Positions 51,352 through 60,214 of a stretch of 64,000 nucleotides of DNA are shown piece by piece. The notes below the pieces were generated by a model that saw only the letters and a list, made by a program, of their open reading frames with translations, did not search any database and was not told the origin of the DNA. Location of the stretch: positions 496,001 to 560,000 of the forward strand of contig CAVRHO010000005.1 in NCBI GenBank assembly GCA_963721065.1, in the 5' to 3' direction. Numbering within the stretch: the stretch's first letter is position 1; the number at the start of each line of letters is the position of its first letter. The stretch comes from CAWBLP01 sp963721065 (GTDB lineage Bacteria > Pseudomonadota > Alphaproteobacteria > Acetobacterales > Acetobacteraceae). The position numbers were made by a program, and so were the translations under genes.

Positions 51352-51869
51352 TGCCCCGGGCACGCCTTCTGGATCGCGTCATGCGCGGCGGTAAAGCCGA
51401 GCAGGCTGAATGTATCGGTGACGTCCTTGCCTTGCGGCGACGGGGAGTGCGCAACGGCGTCCCGGCCCCGCTTGAACGCCGCGACGGTCGCCGCGCTGTC
51501 GCGGGCGAAGGCGTTGTGCCTGGACGTGTAGAAGTCGAACTTCCTGTCGTCCACATCCACCGTCACGCGGGCCTTCGCCGGATAGTTGAACCCGGCTTCC
51601 ATTGCCACCGACATCCCCGAGGCTGGCCGCTGCGTCAGCGTCAAAATCGCCGGGCCGCGACCCGGCAGGGACGGCCTGGACGACTTCGCCCGGGTGAACG
51701 CGTAGCAAACCCGCTTGCCGGACTGCACATAGATCGCGGCCGTCCAGTCCCGGTATTTGCCCAGTTCCTTCGGGGCCTCGATGGCGTGGCCCTTGGACGA
51801 TGCCGCAATGGCGGGTGCGCCCAGGCCCAGGGACAGAGTGAGAAGGGATCCGATCAGAAGAACGCGCAT
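51348..51869 (-). CDS. Invasion-associated locus B (IalB) family periplasmic protein
   Basis: A 173-residue secreted protein: signal peptide MRVLLIGSLLTLSLGLGAPA, mature part beginning near SSKGHAIEAPKELGKYRDWT. KYRDWTAAIYVQSGKRVCYA and ILTLTQRPASGMSVAMEAGF resemble the IalB fold, named after a Bartonella invasion protein but widespread in non-pathogenic alphaproteobacteria. Two Cys (VCYA and KACPGQ) could form a disulfide. It is immediately upstream of rlmN and overlaps it. A role in pathogenesis is not implied. Confidence 0.8.
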   Translation of the reverse strand: MRVLLIGSLLTLSLGLGAPAIAASSKGHAIEAPKELGKYRDWTAAIYVQSGKRVCYAFTRAKSSRPSLPGRGPAILTLTQRPASGMSVAMEAGFNYPAKARVTVDVDDRKFDFYTSRHNAFARDSAATVAAFKRGRDAVAHSPSPQGKDVTDTFSLLGFTAAHDAIQKACPGQ

Positions 51870-51961
51870 GGCCACACAGATACGGTGCGCTGACGGCCCG
51901 AACAAGCTTGCAATTCGTAACCTTCGGCAACCGCGGCGGGACAGCAGGCGGACAGCGCGGG

Positions 51962-52549
51962 TCAGCCCTTCGGCCGGTCCTTCTGCGGCCCCATCCAGTC
52001 CGGCACGTTGCGGCGGAAGCGCGGGGCTCCATGGGAGGAGGGTGCCGCGACCGCATGCGGCTCGCCCATGCTGCCCACCGGCCGGTCGGCGAACCGGCCG
52101 TGCTGGAGCAGCCGGTCGTACAGCACCAGCGCCCCGGCCACGGCCAGGTTCAGCGCGAACCTTGTGGGAATCCGCACCACGTGCCGGCAGCGGCCGAGCA
52201 GGGCGGGCGACAGGCCGGACCGCTCGGGCCCCAGCACATAGGCGGCGTTCAGCGGGTGCCGGAAGGATGGCAGGTCGGTGGCGGTGTCCAGCAGCTCCAC
52301 TCCGACCAGCACGCAGCCCTGCGGCAGGGCCAGATGGTCCAGATCGGGAAAGCGCCACAGCGGCACATGCGACGGGGTGGCCGCGGTGTCGGCCAGGCGG
52401 GAGGCCCGCGCGTCCCAGCCGCTGCCCACGGTGAAACAGAAGGACGCGCCGAATGCGTGCGCGGTGCGCAGCAATGCCCCGACATTGGCGGATTTGGACA
52501 CGCCCTCCACGCCGATGCCGAAATAGCCGCGAGCCCTGGCCTCTGTCAT
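51962..52549 (-). CDS. SpoU/TrmH family RNA methyltransferase
   Basis: A 195-residue SPOUT (trefoil-knot) methyltransferase that 2'-O-methylates RNA. Motif 1: NVGALLRTAHAFGASFCF; motif 2: AAYVLGPERSGLSPALLGRC; motif 3: VVRIPTRFALNLAVAGALVL with the AdoMet-binding loop. The start MTEARARGYFGIGVEGVSKS resembles tRNA (cytidine/uridine-2'-O) methyltransferases, but the substrate base is not inferable. Divergent to the methyltransferase gene at 52572. Confidence 0.88.
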   Translation of the reverse strand: MTEARARGYFGIGVEGVSKSANVGALLRTAHAFGASFCFTVGSGWDARASRLADTAATPSHVPLWRFPDLDHLALPQGCVLVGVELLDTATDLPSFRHPLNAAYVLGPERSGLSPALLGRCRHVVRIPTRFALNLAVAGALVLYDRLLQHGRFADRPVGSMGEPHAVAAPSSHGAPRFRRNVPDWMGPQKDRPKG

Positions 52550-52571
52550 GACCGCGGTCTATGCCGCGGGT

Positions 52572-53816
52572 ATGACGGACGCAACCGACGCCCAGCTCGC
52601 CCAGCAATATGAGACCTACCCCTATCCGCGCCGCGATCCGCGCGAGGAGGCGAAGCGCCTGGTCGTGGGCAGCCCCGGCCACCTGCTGGAGGTGGACCAC
52701 TGGGTGTTCGGCGCCACCCGCCCGGCCTCGCAGCCGCTGAACGTGCTGGTGGCCGGCGGCGGCACCGGGGACGCCACCATCATGCTGGCGCAGCAGTTGG
52801 CCAGGGCGGGCCGGCCGGGGACGGTGACCTGGCTGGACCGGTCCGAGGCGGCGCTGAAGGTGGCCCGCGCGCGGGCCGAGGCGCGGGGGCTGAACAACAT
52901 TGTCTGGGAACAGCGGTCCCTGCTGGACCTGCCGGGCTCGGGCCTGGGGCCGTTCGACTACATCGACTGCTGCGGCGTGCTGCACCACCTGCCCGATCCG
53001 GCGGCGGGCGTGCAGGCGCTGCTGTCGGTGCTGGCGCCGGGCGGTGGGCTGGGGCTGATGGTGTATGCGCCGCACGGTCGCACCGGCGTGTACATGCTGC
53101 AGGACGCGCTGCGCCTGCTGGCCCCGGTCGATGAACCGCCCGCGGCTCGGCTGGACGTGGCGCGGCGGGTGCTGCGGCACCTGCCGGAAACCGCCTGGCT
53201 GCAGTTCAATCGCGGCTTTGTCGAGCACATGCAGAAAGACGATGCCGGCATCTACGATCTGCTGCTGAACCCGCGCGACCGGGCGTACACGGTGCCGGCG
53301 CTGCACGCGCTGCTGGCCGAGGCCGGGCTGGACGTCGCCGCCTGGATGGAGCCGATCCGCTACGACCCGCTGCCGTTGCTGCCCGACCCGCGGCTGCGCG
53401 CCCGGGTGGAACGGATGGATGCGCTGGCGCGTGCCACGCTGGCCAAATCGCTGGCCGGCAACATGCCGGTGCACATCGTGTACTGCCGCCGGGCGGCGGA
53501 GCCGGTGCGGCGTGCCGACCCGCTGGCACCGGACTCGGTGCCGGTGACGCGCGAGGTCACGGGCGAGGCGCTGGCCGGCGCGATCCGGCCGGACGGGGTG
53601 ATGGGCATGGCGTTCGACGGGCTGCGCCTGCCGGTGGCGCTGCCGCCGCAGGCCGCGGCGATCCTGCGCCTCGTGGACGGCAAACGCAGCGTGGGGGCGA
53701 TCGGCGCGCAACTGGCCGAGCGCGGGATTCGCGGCGAGGCGTTCGCCCGCGGCTGGGCGGCGACGTTTTCCGCGCTGGAGCGGGTGAACCGGCTGCTGAT
53801 CGCCGCGCCGGCATAA
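52572..53816 (+). CDS. Class I SAM-dependent methyltransferase with C-terminal helical domain
   Basis: A 414-residue protein. The N-terminus QLAQQYETYPYPRRDPREEA and the AdoMet loop NVLVAGGGTGDATIMLAQQL are clear; FDYIDCCGVLHHLPDPAAGV is motif IV. It resembles uncharacterised methyltransferases with the YPYPRRDP motif. The C-terminal 60 residues (ILRLVDGKRSVGAIGAQLAE) resemble a small winged-helix or PqqD-like domain. ATG 52548 is an alternative start but overlaps the divergent gene. Confidence 0.85.
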   Translation: MTDATDAQLAQQYETYPYPRRDPREEAKRLVVGSPGHLLEVDHWVFGATRPASQPLNVLVAGGGTGDATIMLAQQLARAGRPGTVTWLDRSEAALKVARARAEARGLNNIVWEQRSLLDLPGSGLGPFDYIDCCGVLHHLPDPAAGVQALLSVLAPGGGLGLMVYAPHGRTGVYMLQDALRLLAPVDEPPAARLDVARRVLRHLPETAWLQFNRGFVEHMQKDDAGIYDLLLNPRDRAYTVPALHALLAEAGLDVAAWMEPIRYDPLPLLPDPRLRARVERMDALARATLAKSLAGNMPVHIVYCRRAAEPVRRADPLAPDSVPVTREVTGEALAGAIRPDGVMGMAFDGLRLPVALPPQAAAILRLVDGKRSVGAIGAQLAERGIRGEAFARGWAATFSALERVNRLLIAAPA

Positions 53817-54032
53817 TATCAGGCCGCGGCAGACCCGCCCGCGTAATGGATGACCCTCGGTCGCGGCTTCAACCGCCGTGCCCTGCCGGCCGCCGCGGCG
53901 GGCGAAACCACCCGTGCGGCCGGGGATTAATGCCGTATCGGCTTCCGGCGCCGCACCTCGCGTCTTACGGCGTGTGTGCAGGCGCCCGAAGCCCGTCCAC
54001 CTGAACCGGCCGGAAAGGATCCGCCAGCTTCC

Positions 54033-54518
54033 ATGTCCGCCCTGAACAGTGTCTTCGGCACCTTGCAGCACCTGCAGTGGTGGCAGGAATGTCTGCGCGC
54101 GTTGGTGATCTTCGTTTACGGCCTGGCGCTGATGCGCATTTCCGGACGGCGGACCTTCGGGCGATGGTCGGCGCTGGACATCGTCGTCTCCATCGTGTTC
54201 GGGTCCAGCCTCAGCCGTACGCTGACCGGCAACGCCCCGTTCGGGGGCACGCTGGCTGCCATGACGGTGCTGATGGCCCTGCACTGGATCCTGGCGCGGG
54301 CGGTGGTGCGGTCGCACCGGGTTTCGCAGTTCTTCGAGGGTGCGCCGGTCGAGCTGGCGCGCGGCGGTGACCGGGACGACACCACGATGTCGAACTGGTC
54401 GGTCAGCCATGCCGACCTGGCGGAAGCGCTGCGTGGCTCCGGAGTCCAGCATGTGGCTGACGCGCATGTCGTCATGCTGGAGCCGAGCGGGAAGATTACC
54501 GTGGTGAAGAAGGGCTGA
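54033..54518 (+). CDS. DUF421/YetF-like membrane protein
   Basis: A 161-residue protein with three N-terminal membrane helices (ALVIFVYGLALMRISGRRTF, LDIVVSIVFGSSLSRTLTG, AMTVLMALHWILARAVVRS) and a small soluble domain (FFEGAPVELARGGDRDD, VSHADLAEALRGSGVQHVAD). It matches the YetF/DUF421 family, linked to spore-type functions in Bacillus but of unknown role in proteobacteria. The start ATG 54033 (MSALNSVFG) is preferred to the longer frame from 53976. Confidence 0.8.
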   Translation: MSALNSVFGTLQHLQWWQECLRALVIFVYGLALMRISGRRTFGRWSALDIVVSIVFGSSLSRTLTGNAPFGGTLAAMTVLMALHWILARAVVRSHRVSQFFEGAPVELARGGDRDDTTMSNWSVSHADLAEALRGSGVQHVADAHVVMLEPSGKITVVKKG

Positions 54519-54558
54519 GAGGGGGAGGGAGGTCGCCTGCGGCCCGCGGTCGGGGTTG

Positions 54559-55806
54559 TCAGCCGCCACCTGGGCGATGATGGCGGTGGGTGTGCAATGG
54601 TCGCGATGGGATCGAATCACCCCGCCCCCTCGGCGTGCGCGCGTGCCGGGCGGGCGAACGCGCGCGGGTTGGCGTCACTCCAGAATGCGCCAGCAGCCCC
54701 GCCATCAGCTTGCCGCGATAGGCCAGGCTGTCCACCAGGATGTGCTCGTCCAGCGTGTGCGGGCCGGCGCCGGCAACGCCCAGCCCGTCCAGCGTCGGGA
54801 TGCCCATCGCGCCGGTGAAGTTGCCGTCCGACCCGCCGCCGGAGCTTTGCGAGCTGATGTCGTAGCCCAGGCTGCGGGCGATGCCGCGGGCGGTCTGATA
54901 CAGGGCCATCCCCCTGGTGTCCGGCTCCCACACCGGGCGCGTCACGCCGCGGGTCACCGTGAACTGCACGTCGTTGCCGGAGCCGCGCAGGGCCAGCATC
55001 GCCGCCACGCCGCGGTCCAGGTCCTCCTGCCGCTTGGCCATGCTCAGTGCCTGGGCGGTGCAGGTGGTGGTGACGCAGTTGACCCACTCGCCGCCGCGGA
55101 TCACGCCGACGCTGAAGGTGCAGTCCTCGGTGGTCATGTCCTCGATCTCGATCAGCTTGCGGGCCATTTCGCGGATGGCCGAACGGCCTTCGGCCAGGCG
55201 GAGGCCGGCATGGCTGGGGCGGCCGGTGGATTCCAGGTTGAAGCGGGCGATGGCATAGCGGCCGGTGACCACGCCGCCGTCGGCGCGGGCCGGTTCCGGC
55301 ACCAGGACGTATTTGTGGCGGGCAGCCTCGGCTTCGATCAGGTCGCGGGTGGAGGGGCTGCCGACCTCCTCGTCGCTGGTCAGCAGCACGGTCACCGGCA
55401 GCTTCGTCGCCATGCCGGCGCGGGCGAGCTGGCGGATCGCCTCCAGCGCCAGGTAGTTGCCGCCCTTCATGTCGCAGATGCCGGGGCCCCAGGCGCGGTT
55501 GCCCTCGCGGCGGAACGGCAGGTCGCGCAGCGTGCCGATGGGGTGGACCGTGTCCAGGTGGCCCATCACCAGGATGCCGGGCATGTTCGGCGTGGGGTGC
55601 GGGAAGGTGGCGCGGACGCAGTCGCCGAAGCCCATGCGGCCGGCGACGCGCTCGATGCGGGCACCGGCCACCACCAGGTCGCGCGACGCGATGTCCATCA
55701 TGCGGTTCACCGCGGCGGGGTCGTAGGTGGGGCTTTCGCATTCCACCCAGATGCGCAGGCCGTCCAGCATGGCGTCGGCGTCGAAGGGCAGGGCGTTGGG
55801 GTCCAT
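54559..55806 (-). CDS. M20 family zinc peptidase, glutamate carboxypeptidase-like
   Basis: A 415-codon M20 metallopeptidase. Metal ligands: His and Asp in VMGHLDTVHP, Asp in GICDMKGGNY, the catalytic/metal Glu pair in LLTSDEEVGSPS, Asp/Glu in EPARADGG and the final His in PHTLDEHI. The set is intact. CPG2-like sequence suggests a peptidase or deacylase on N-acyl amino acids. The last 40 codons (SGVTPTRARSPARH...) look non-conserved; a shift near 54680 would end the gene at about 54675, the probable true end. Confidence 0.88.
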   Translation of the reverse strand: MDPNALPFDADAMLDGLRIWVECESPTYDPAAVNRMMDIASRDLVVAGARIERVAGRMGFGDCVRATFPHPTPNMPGILVMGHLDTVHPIGTLRDLPFRREGNRAWGPGICDMKGGNYLALEAIRQLARAGMATKLPVTVLLTSDEEVGSPSTRDLIEAEAARHKYVLVPEPARADGGVVTGRYAIARFNLESTGRPSHAGLRLAEGRSAIREMARKLIEIEDMTTEDCTFSVGVIRGGEWVNCVTTTCTAQALSMAKRQEDLDRGVAAMLALRGSGNDVQFTVTRGVTRPVWEPDTRGMALYQTARGIARSLGYDISSQSSGGGSDGNFTGAMGIPTLDGLGVAGAGPHTLDEHILVDSLAYRGKLMAGLLAHSGVTPTRARSPARHARTPRGRGDSIPSRPLHTHRHHRPGGG

Positions 55807-56286
55807 GGGGGGCGGCTCCGGTCGGGTGGGGGCGGGGAGACTGGCACGGAAGCGGCGCGGAGTGGAAACCGTGCCCGCCGGTGCGCTCATTCCGAGCATG
55901 GGCGGCCTGGCCGGACAGCCGAGGTTGGCCGGACTGCTTGGGCTGGCCGGGCTGGCCGGGCTGGCCGGACTGCTCGGGCTGGCCGGACTGCTTGGGCTGG
56001 CCGGACTGCTCGGGCTGGCCGGGCTGCTCGGGCTGGCCGGGCTGCTTGGGCTGGCCGGGCTGCTTGGGCTGGCGGCTGGGCGGACAGCCAAACGGGCGTG
56101 GCTTGGCGGAGATGCTGGCGCCGGCCGGCTTCGGCTGCGGTGCCATCCCGGCGCAAATGGGGAAACACGACTGCGGCTTGACGCACTGCCAGGCTGCGGG
56201 CGCCTTGGTAAATCGCCGCCGAACGCTCAGCTTAGGCAGCATCACCGCCGCCCGCCGGCGGCAGCCGCCAGTGCGTGAGGACCTGC
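55807..56286. other. Gap between M20 peptidase and pepN, containing a minisatellite
   Basis: 480 bp with no credible gene; several long open frames through the repeats are low-complexity only. The 18-bp array occupies about 55920-56075. The last 60 bp before pepN should carry its promoter and ribosome-binding site. Confidence 0.5.
55920..56075. repeat. 9/18-bp minisatellite
   Basis: Roughly sixteen 9-bp units alternating CTGCTCGGG/CTGCTTGGG and CTGGCCGGA/CTGGCCGGG, organised in 18-bp dimers. One strand reads as LeuGly-Ala repeats and the other as Gln/Pro-rich repeats, but neither has a supported start. Confidence 0.9.
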
Positions 56287-58963
56287 ATGCCCAAGCTCAA
56301 CGACGCCACCTCCGTTGCCGCCCAGACCACGCCGCAGCCGGTGCGGCTGGCCGACTACACGCCGCCGGACTTCCTGGTGGACACCGTCGATCTGTCGTTC
56401 GAGCTGGATGAGGCGGCGACGCACGTCCGCTCCCGCCTGGCGCTGCGGCGCAATCCCGCCGCGCGCGACCGGAGCGCGCCGCTGCGGCTGAACGGCGAGG
56501 CGCTGACCCTGCTGCGGGTGTGCCTGAACGGCGAGACGCTCAGCGCCAACCAGTACCGGCTGGAAGAGGACGTGCTGTGCATCCCGGACATGCCGGATGA
56601 CGGCCACGCTGGAGATCGACACCCGCATCGCGCCCAAGGACAACACCGAGCTGAGCGGGCTGTACACCTCCAACGGCAGCTTCTTCACGCAGTGCGAGGC
56701 GGAAGGCTTCCGCCGCATCACCTGGTTCCCGGACCGCCCGGACGTGATGGCGCGCTACACGGTGACCATCACCGCCGACAAGGCGCAGTGCCCGGTGATG
56801 CTGTCCAACGGCAATCCGGGCGCGGTCGAGGACGCGGGCGGCGGCCGGCACCGCGTCACCTGGACCGATCCGCACCCGAAGCCCAGCTACCTGTTCGCGC
56901 TGGTGGCCGGGGACCTGGTGTCGGTGAAGGACCGGTTCGTCACCCGGTCCGGCCGTTCGGTGGATCTGGGGATCTGGGTGCGGCGCGGCGATGAGGACCG
57001 CTGCGCGCACGCCATGCGCTCGCTGAAGACGTCCATGAAATGGGACGAGGACGTGTTCGGGCTGGAGTACGACCTGGACGTGTTCAACATCGCCGCCGTG
57101 TCCGACTTCAACATGGGCGCGATGGAGAACAAGGGCCTGAACGTGTTCAACACGAAATACGTGCTGGCTCGGCCGGAAACCGCGACCGACGGCGACTACC
57201 AGGGCATCGAGTCGGTCATCGCGCACGAGTACTTCCACAACTGGACCGGCAACCGCGTGACCTGCCGCGACTGGTTTCAGTTGTCACTGAAGGAAGGGCT
57301 GACGGTCTATCGCGACCAGGAGTTCTCGGCCGACCAGGGCAGCCGGGCGGTGAAGCGCATCGGGGACGTGCGGGTGCTGCGCGCGGCGCAGTTCCGCGAG
57401 GATGCCGGCCCGCTGGCGCATCCGGTGCAGCCGGACAGCTATCTGGCGATCGACAACTTCTACACGGCGACGATCTACAACAAGGGCGCGGAAGTCATCC
57501 GCATGATGGCGACCATCATCGGGCGCGACGCATTCCGCCGCGGCATGGACCTGTATTTCCAGCGCCACGACAACCAGGCGGTGACGATCGACGACTTCGT
57601 GCAGGCGATGCAGGACGCGTCGGGCGTCGATCTGCAGCGGTTCAAGCTGTGGTACCACCAGGCGGGGACGCCGACGGTGACGGTGTCCGACCGCTACGAT
57701 GCCGGCTCGCGCCGCTACACGCTGACGCTGCAGCAGCAGACGGCGCCGACGCCGGGCCAGCCGGACAAGCAGCCGCTGGTGATCCCGGTAGCGATGGGCC
57801 TGCTGGGACCGGGCGGCGAGGAACTGCCGACGCGGCTGGCCGGGGAGGCGCAGGCGCAGCCGGGCACGCGTGTGCTGCGGCTGGACTCCGCGCAGCAGGA
57901 TTTCGTGTTCGAGGACGTGCCGGCGCAGCCGGTCCCGTCGCTGCTGCGCGGCTTTTCCGCGCCGGTACGGCTGGCCGGCGTGCCGCAGGAGCGGATGCGG
58001 TTCCTCGCGGCGCACGACACCGACCTGTTCGTCCGCTGGGATGCCGGCCAGCAATACGCCACCGCGCTGATGCTGGGACAGATCGCGGCCTGGCGACGCG
58101 GCGAGGCTCCGTCGGCCGACCCGGCGCTGGTGGACGGGCTGGCCGCCACCCTGGCGCTGGGCGAAACCGGCGATGCTGCGTTTGCTGCGGAGGCGCTCAG
58201 CCTGCCCACCGAAACCTTCCTGGCAGACCAGATGGAGGTGGCGGATATCGACGGCATCCACGCCGTGCGGGAGGCCATGCGGTCTGCCATCGGCAAGGCG
58301 CTCGCGCCGGCGTTGCGCGGGGCGTACGACCGGCTGGCGGATGCGGGCGAATACCGTATCGACGGGGTCTCGATCGGGCGGCGGGCGTTGCGCAATGTGT
58401 GTCTCGCCTATCTGGTGGCCTCGGGCGATGCCGGGGGCGTGCGGCTGGCCAAGGCGCAGTTCGATGCCGAACGCAACATGACCGATGTGCTGGCGGCGCT
58501 GGCGGTGCTGTCCGGCGAGGACGGCCCGGAGCGGGAGGAAGCACTGGCCGCATTCCACGCGAAGTGGCGGCAGGATGCGCTGGTGCTGGACAAGTGGTTC
58601 GCCATCCAGGCGATGTCGAAGCGTCCCGGCACCCTGGAGTCCGTGCGGGCCCTGTCGCGCCATGCGGATTTCGATCTGCGCAATCCCAACCGGGTGCGGG
58701 CGCTGGTGGGCAGCTTCGCCGCGGGCAACCCGGCGGCGTTCCACGATGCGTCGGGCGGCGGCTACCGTTTCCTGGCGGACACGATCATCGCGCTGGACCC
58801 GCAGAACCCGCAGGTGGCGGCGCGGATGGTCTCGCCGCTGGGGCAATGGCGCCGGGTCGATGCGGATCGCCAGCGGCTGATGCAGGCGGAGTTGCGGCGG
58901 ATCCAGGAGGTGCCGAAGCTGTCACGCAATACGGCGGAGATGGTGACGCGCAGTTTGGGGTAG
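56287..58963 (+). CDS. pepN: Aminopeptidase N (frame broken near codon 105)
   Basis: An M1-family zinc aminopeptidase, about 890 aa when repaired, removing N-terminal residues from peptides. From ATG 56287 (MPKLNDATSVAAQ) the frame runs into another near 56595-56605; the rest (TATLEIDTRIAPKDNTELSG) continues to 58963. The substrate-binding GAMENKGLNVFN and the zinc motif HEYFHNWTGN, with the second Glu in LSLKEGLTVYRDQEFS, are intact. Normal length and intact motifs favour an assembly error over a true pseudogene. Confidence 0.92.
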
Positions 58964-59395
58964 GGATTGGCAGGATCGGCCGGGGTGTTGCCCGGGCAGG
59001 GCGGCCCGCGTCCGACCTGTGTAGGAGGGCGCCGGTCGCCTGTTGGAGGGCGCCGGTCGTCCATAAGCGTCGCCTCGCCTCGCCCATAATGGCCGATCAG
59101 GGCGATCGCGTGCGTGTATTACGTCGCGAAAGTGCGGACAAGCTCCGCCCTTCCGCGTCATGGCCGGGCTCGACCCGGCCATCTACCCCCGACAGGGCGT
59201 GTTCCGTTGCAACCCGACCCGATCGTTACGGGGTAGATGGCCGGGTCGAGCCCGGCCATGACATGAAGGACTGGTGTCTGGTGTCGGTGAAGGAGTGGTG
59301 CCGGCTTTGCCGGCCAGGACGGTGTGCTGGCTACAGGCGACCGCGCGTCCTCACACGCCAGCCCGTGACAGTCACACGCCTGCCAGTGGTTACGA
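58964..59395. other. Gap containing palindromic copy E
   Basis: About 430 bp with no credible gene. Two copies of GGAGGGCGCCGGTCG lie at about 59025-59058, then palindromic copy E at 59158-59262. The rest is unremarkable. Confidence 0.5.
59158..59262. repeat. Dispersed palindromic repeat, copy E
   Basis: Left arm TCATGGCCGGGCTCGACCCG at 59158 and right arm GGGTAGATGGCCGGGTCGAG ending GCCCGGCCATGA are inverted copies of about 30 bp around a core GTTGCAACCCGACCCGATCG. It is the best preserved copy in the window. Confidence 0.9.
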
Positions 59396-60214
59396 CTACC
59401 GCCCCTGCCACTGCGGCGCGCGCTTCTCCATGAACGCGGTGCGCCCTTCCTTGTAGTCCGCGCTGTTGAAGCAGATCTCCATCTGCTCGCGCACCGCGCC
59501 CATGTTCCGCTCGCTCTCGTCCTTCAGCATCTCATTGATCGTCAGCTTGGACGCAGCGATCGACAGTGGCGCGTTGTCGGCGATGGTCCGCGCCAGGTCG
59601 AGCACGTACCCGTCCAGTTGCTCATCCGGCACCATCTTGTTGACCAGGCCGATCCGTTCCGCCTCGGCCGCGTCAAGCCGCCGCGCGGTGTAGAGGATCA
59701 TGCGCGCATGCGCCGGCCCGACCAGGTCGATCAGCTTCCGCACGGACTCCGACGCATAGGCGATCGACAGTTTCGCCGCCGGGATGCCGAACTGGCTGTC
59801 GGCGGCGGCGATGCGCAGGTCGGTGCTCATGGCGATGGCCAGGCCGCCGCCCAGGCAGTAGCCGCGGATGCGCGCGATCACCGGCTTGGGGAACTGCGCC
59901 AGCCTTGTGCGGCCGCCGGTGGTCAGGCGGTCGTATTCCTTCTGCGCATCGGCATTGGCGCGGTTCTTGGCGAACTGGCTGATATCCGCGCCGGACACGA
60001 ACGCCTTGTTGCCCGCGCCGGTCATCACCACCACGCGCACCGCGTTGTCCTGACGGAAGTCGTCCAGGATGTCGCTCAGCCCGGTCCACATCTCGATCGA
60101 CATGGCGTTGCGCTTTTCGGGCTGGTTGAAGGTGATCAGCCCGATCCCGGCATCCTTCGCCGCCAGCATCTTGCCGCCGGCATAGGCCTTGGTCTCTGCA
60201 TGTTCAGGCAGCAT
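59396..60214 (-). CDS. Enoyl-CoA hydratase/isomerase family protein
   Basis: A 272-residue crotonase: oxyanion loops VSGADISQFAKN and GYCLGGGLAIAMSTDLRIAA. The region normally bearing catalytic Glu reads AAKLSIAYASESVRKLIDLV; the Glu alignment is uncertain and the activity could be hydratase, isomerase or hydrolase. The start is adjacent to the stop of the CoA transferase (60215), so the two genes are coupled. Together they could convert a free acid to CoA ester and then act on the ester. Confidence 0.9.
   Translation of the reverse strand: MLPEHAETKAYAGGKMLAAKDAGIGLITFNQPEKRNAMSIEMWTGLSDILDDFRQDNAVRVVVMTGAGNKAFVSGADISQFAKNRANADAQKEYDRLTTGGRTRLAQFPKPVIARIRGYCLGGGLAIAMSTDLRIAAADSQFGIPAAKLSIAYASESVRKLIDLVGPAHARMILYTARRLDAAEAERIGLVNKMVPDEQLDGYVLDLARTIADNAPLSIAASKLTINEMLKDESERNMGAVREQMEICFNSADYKEGRTAFMEKRAPQWQGR

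Noticed and set aside
55727..56411. Collagen-like or Leu/Gly-repeat protein in the minisatellite
   Set aside because: All frames are open through the array; none has a ribosome-binding site, signal or conserved flank.
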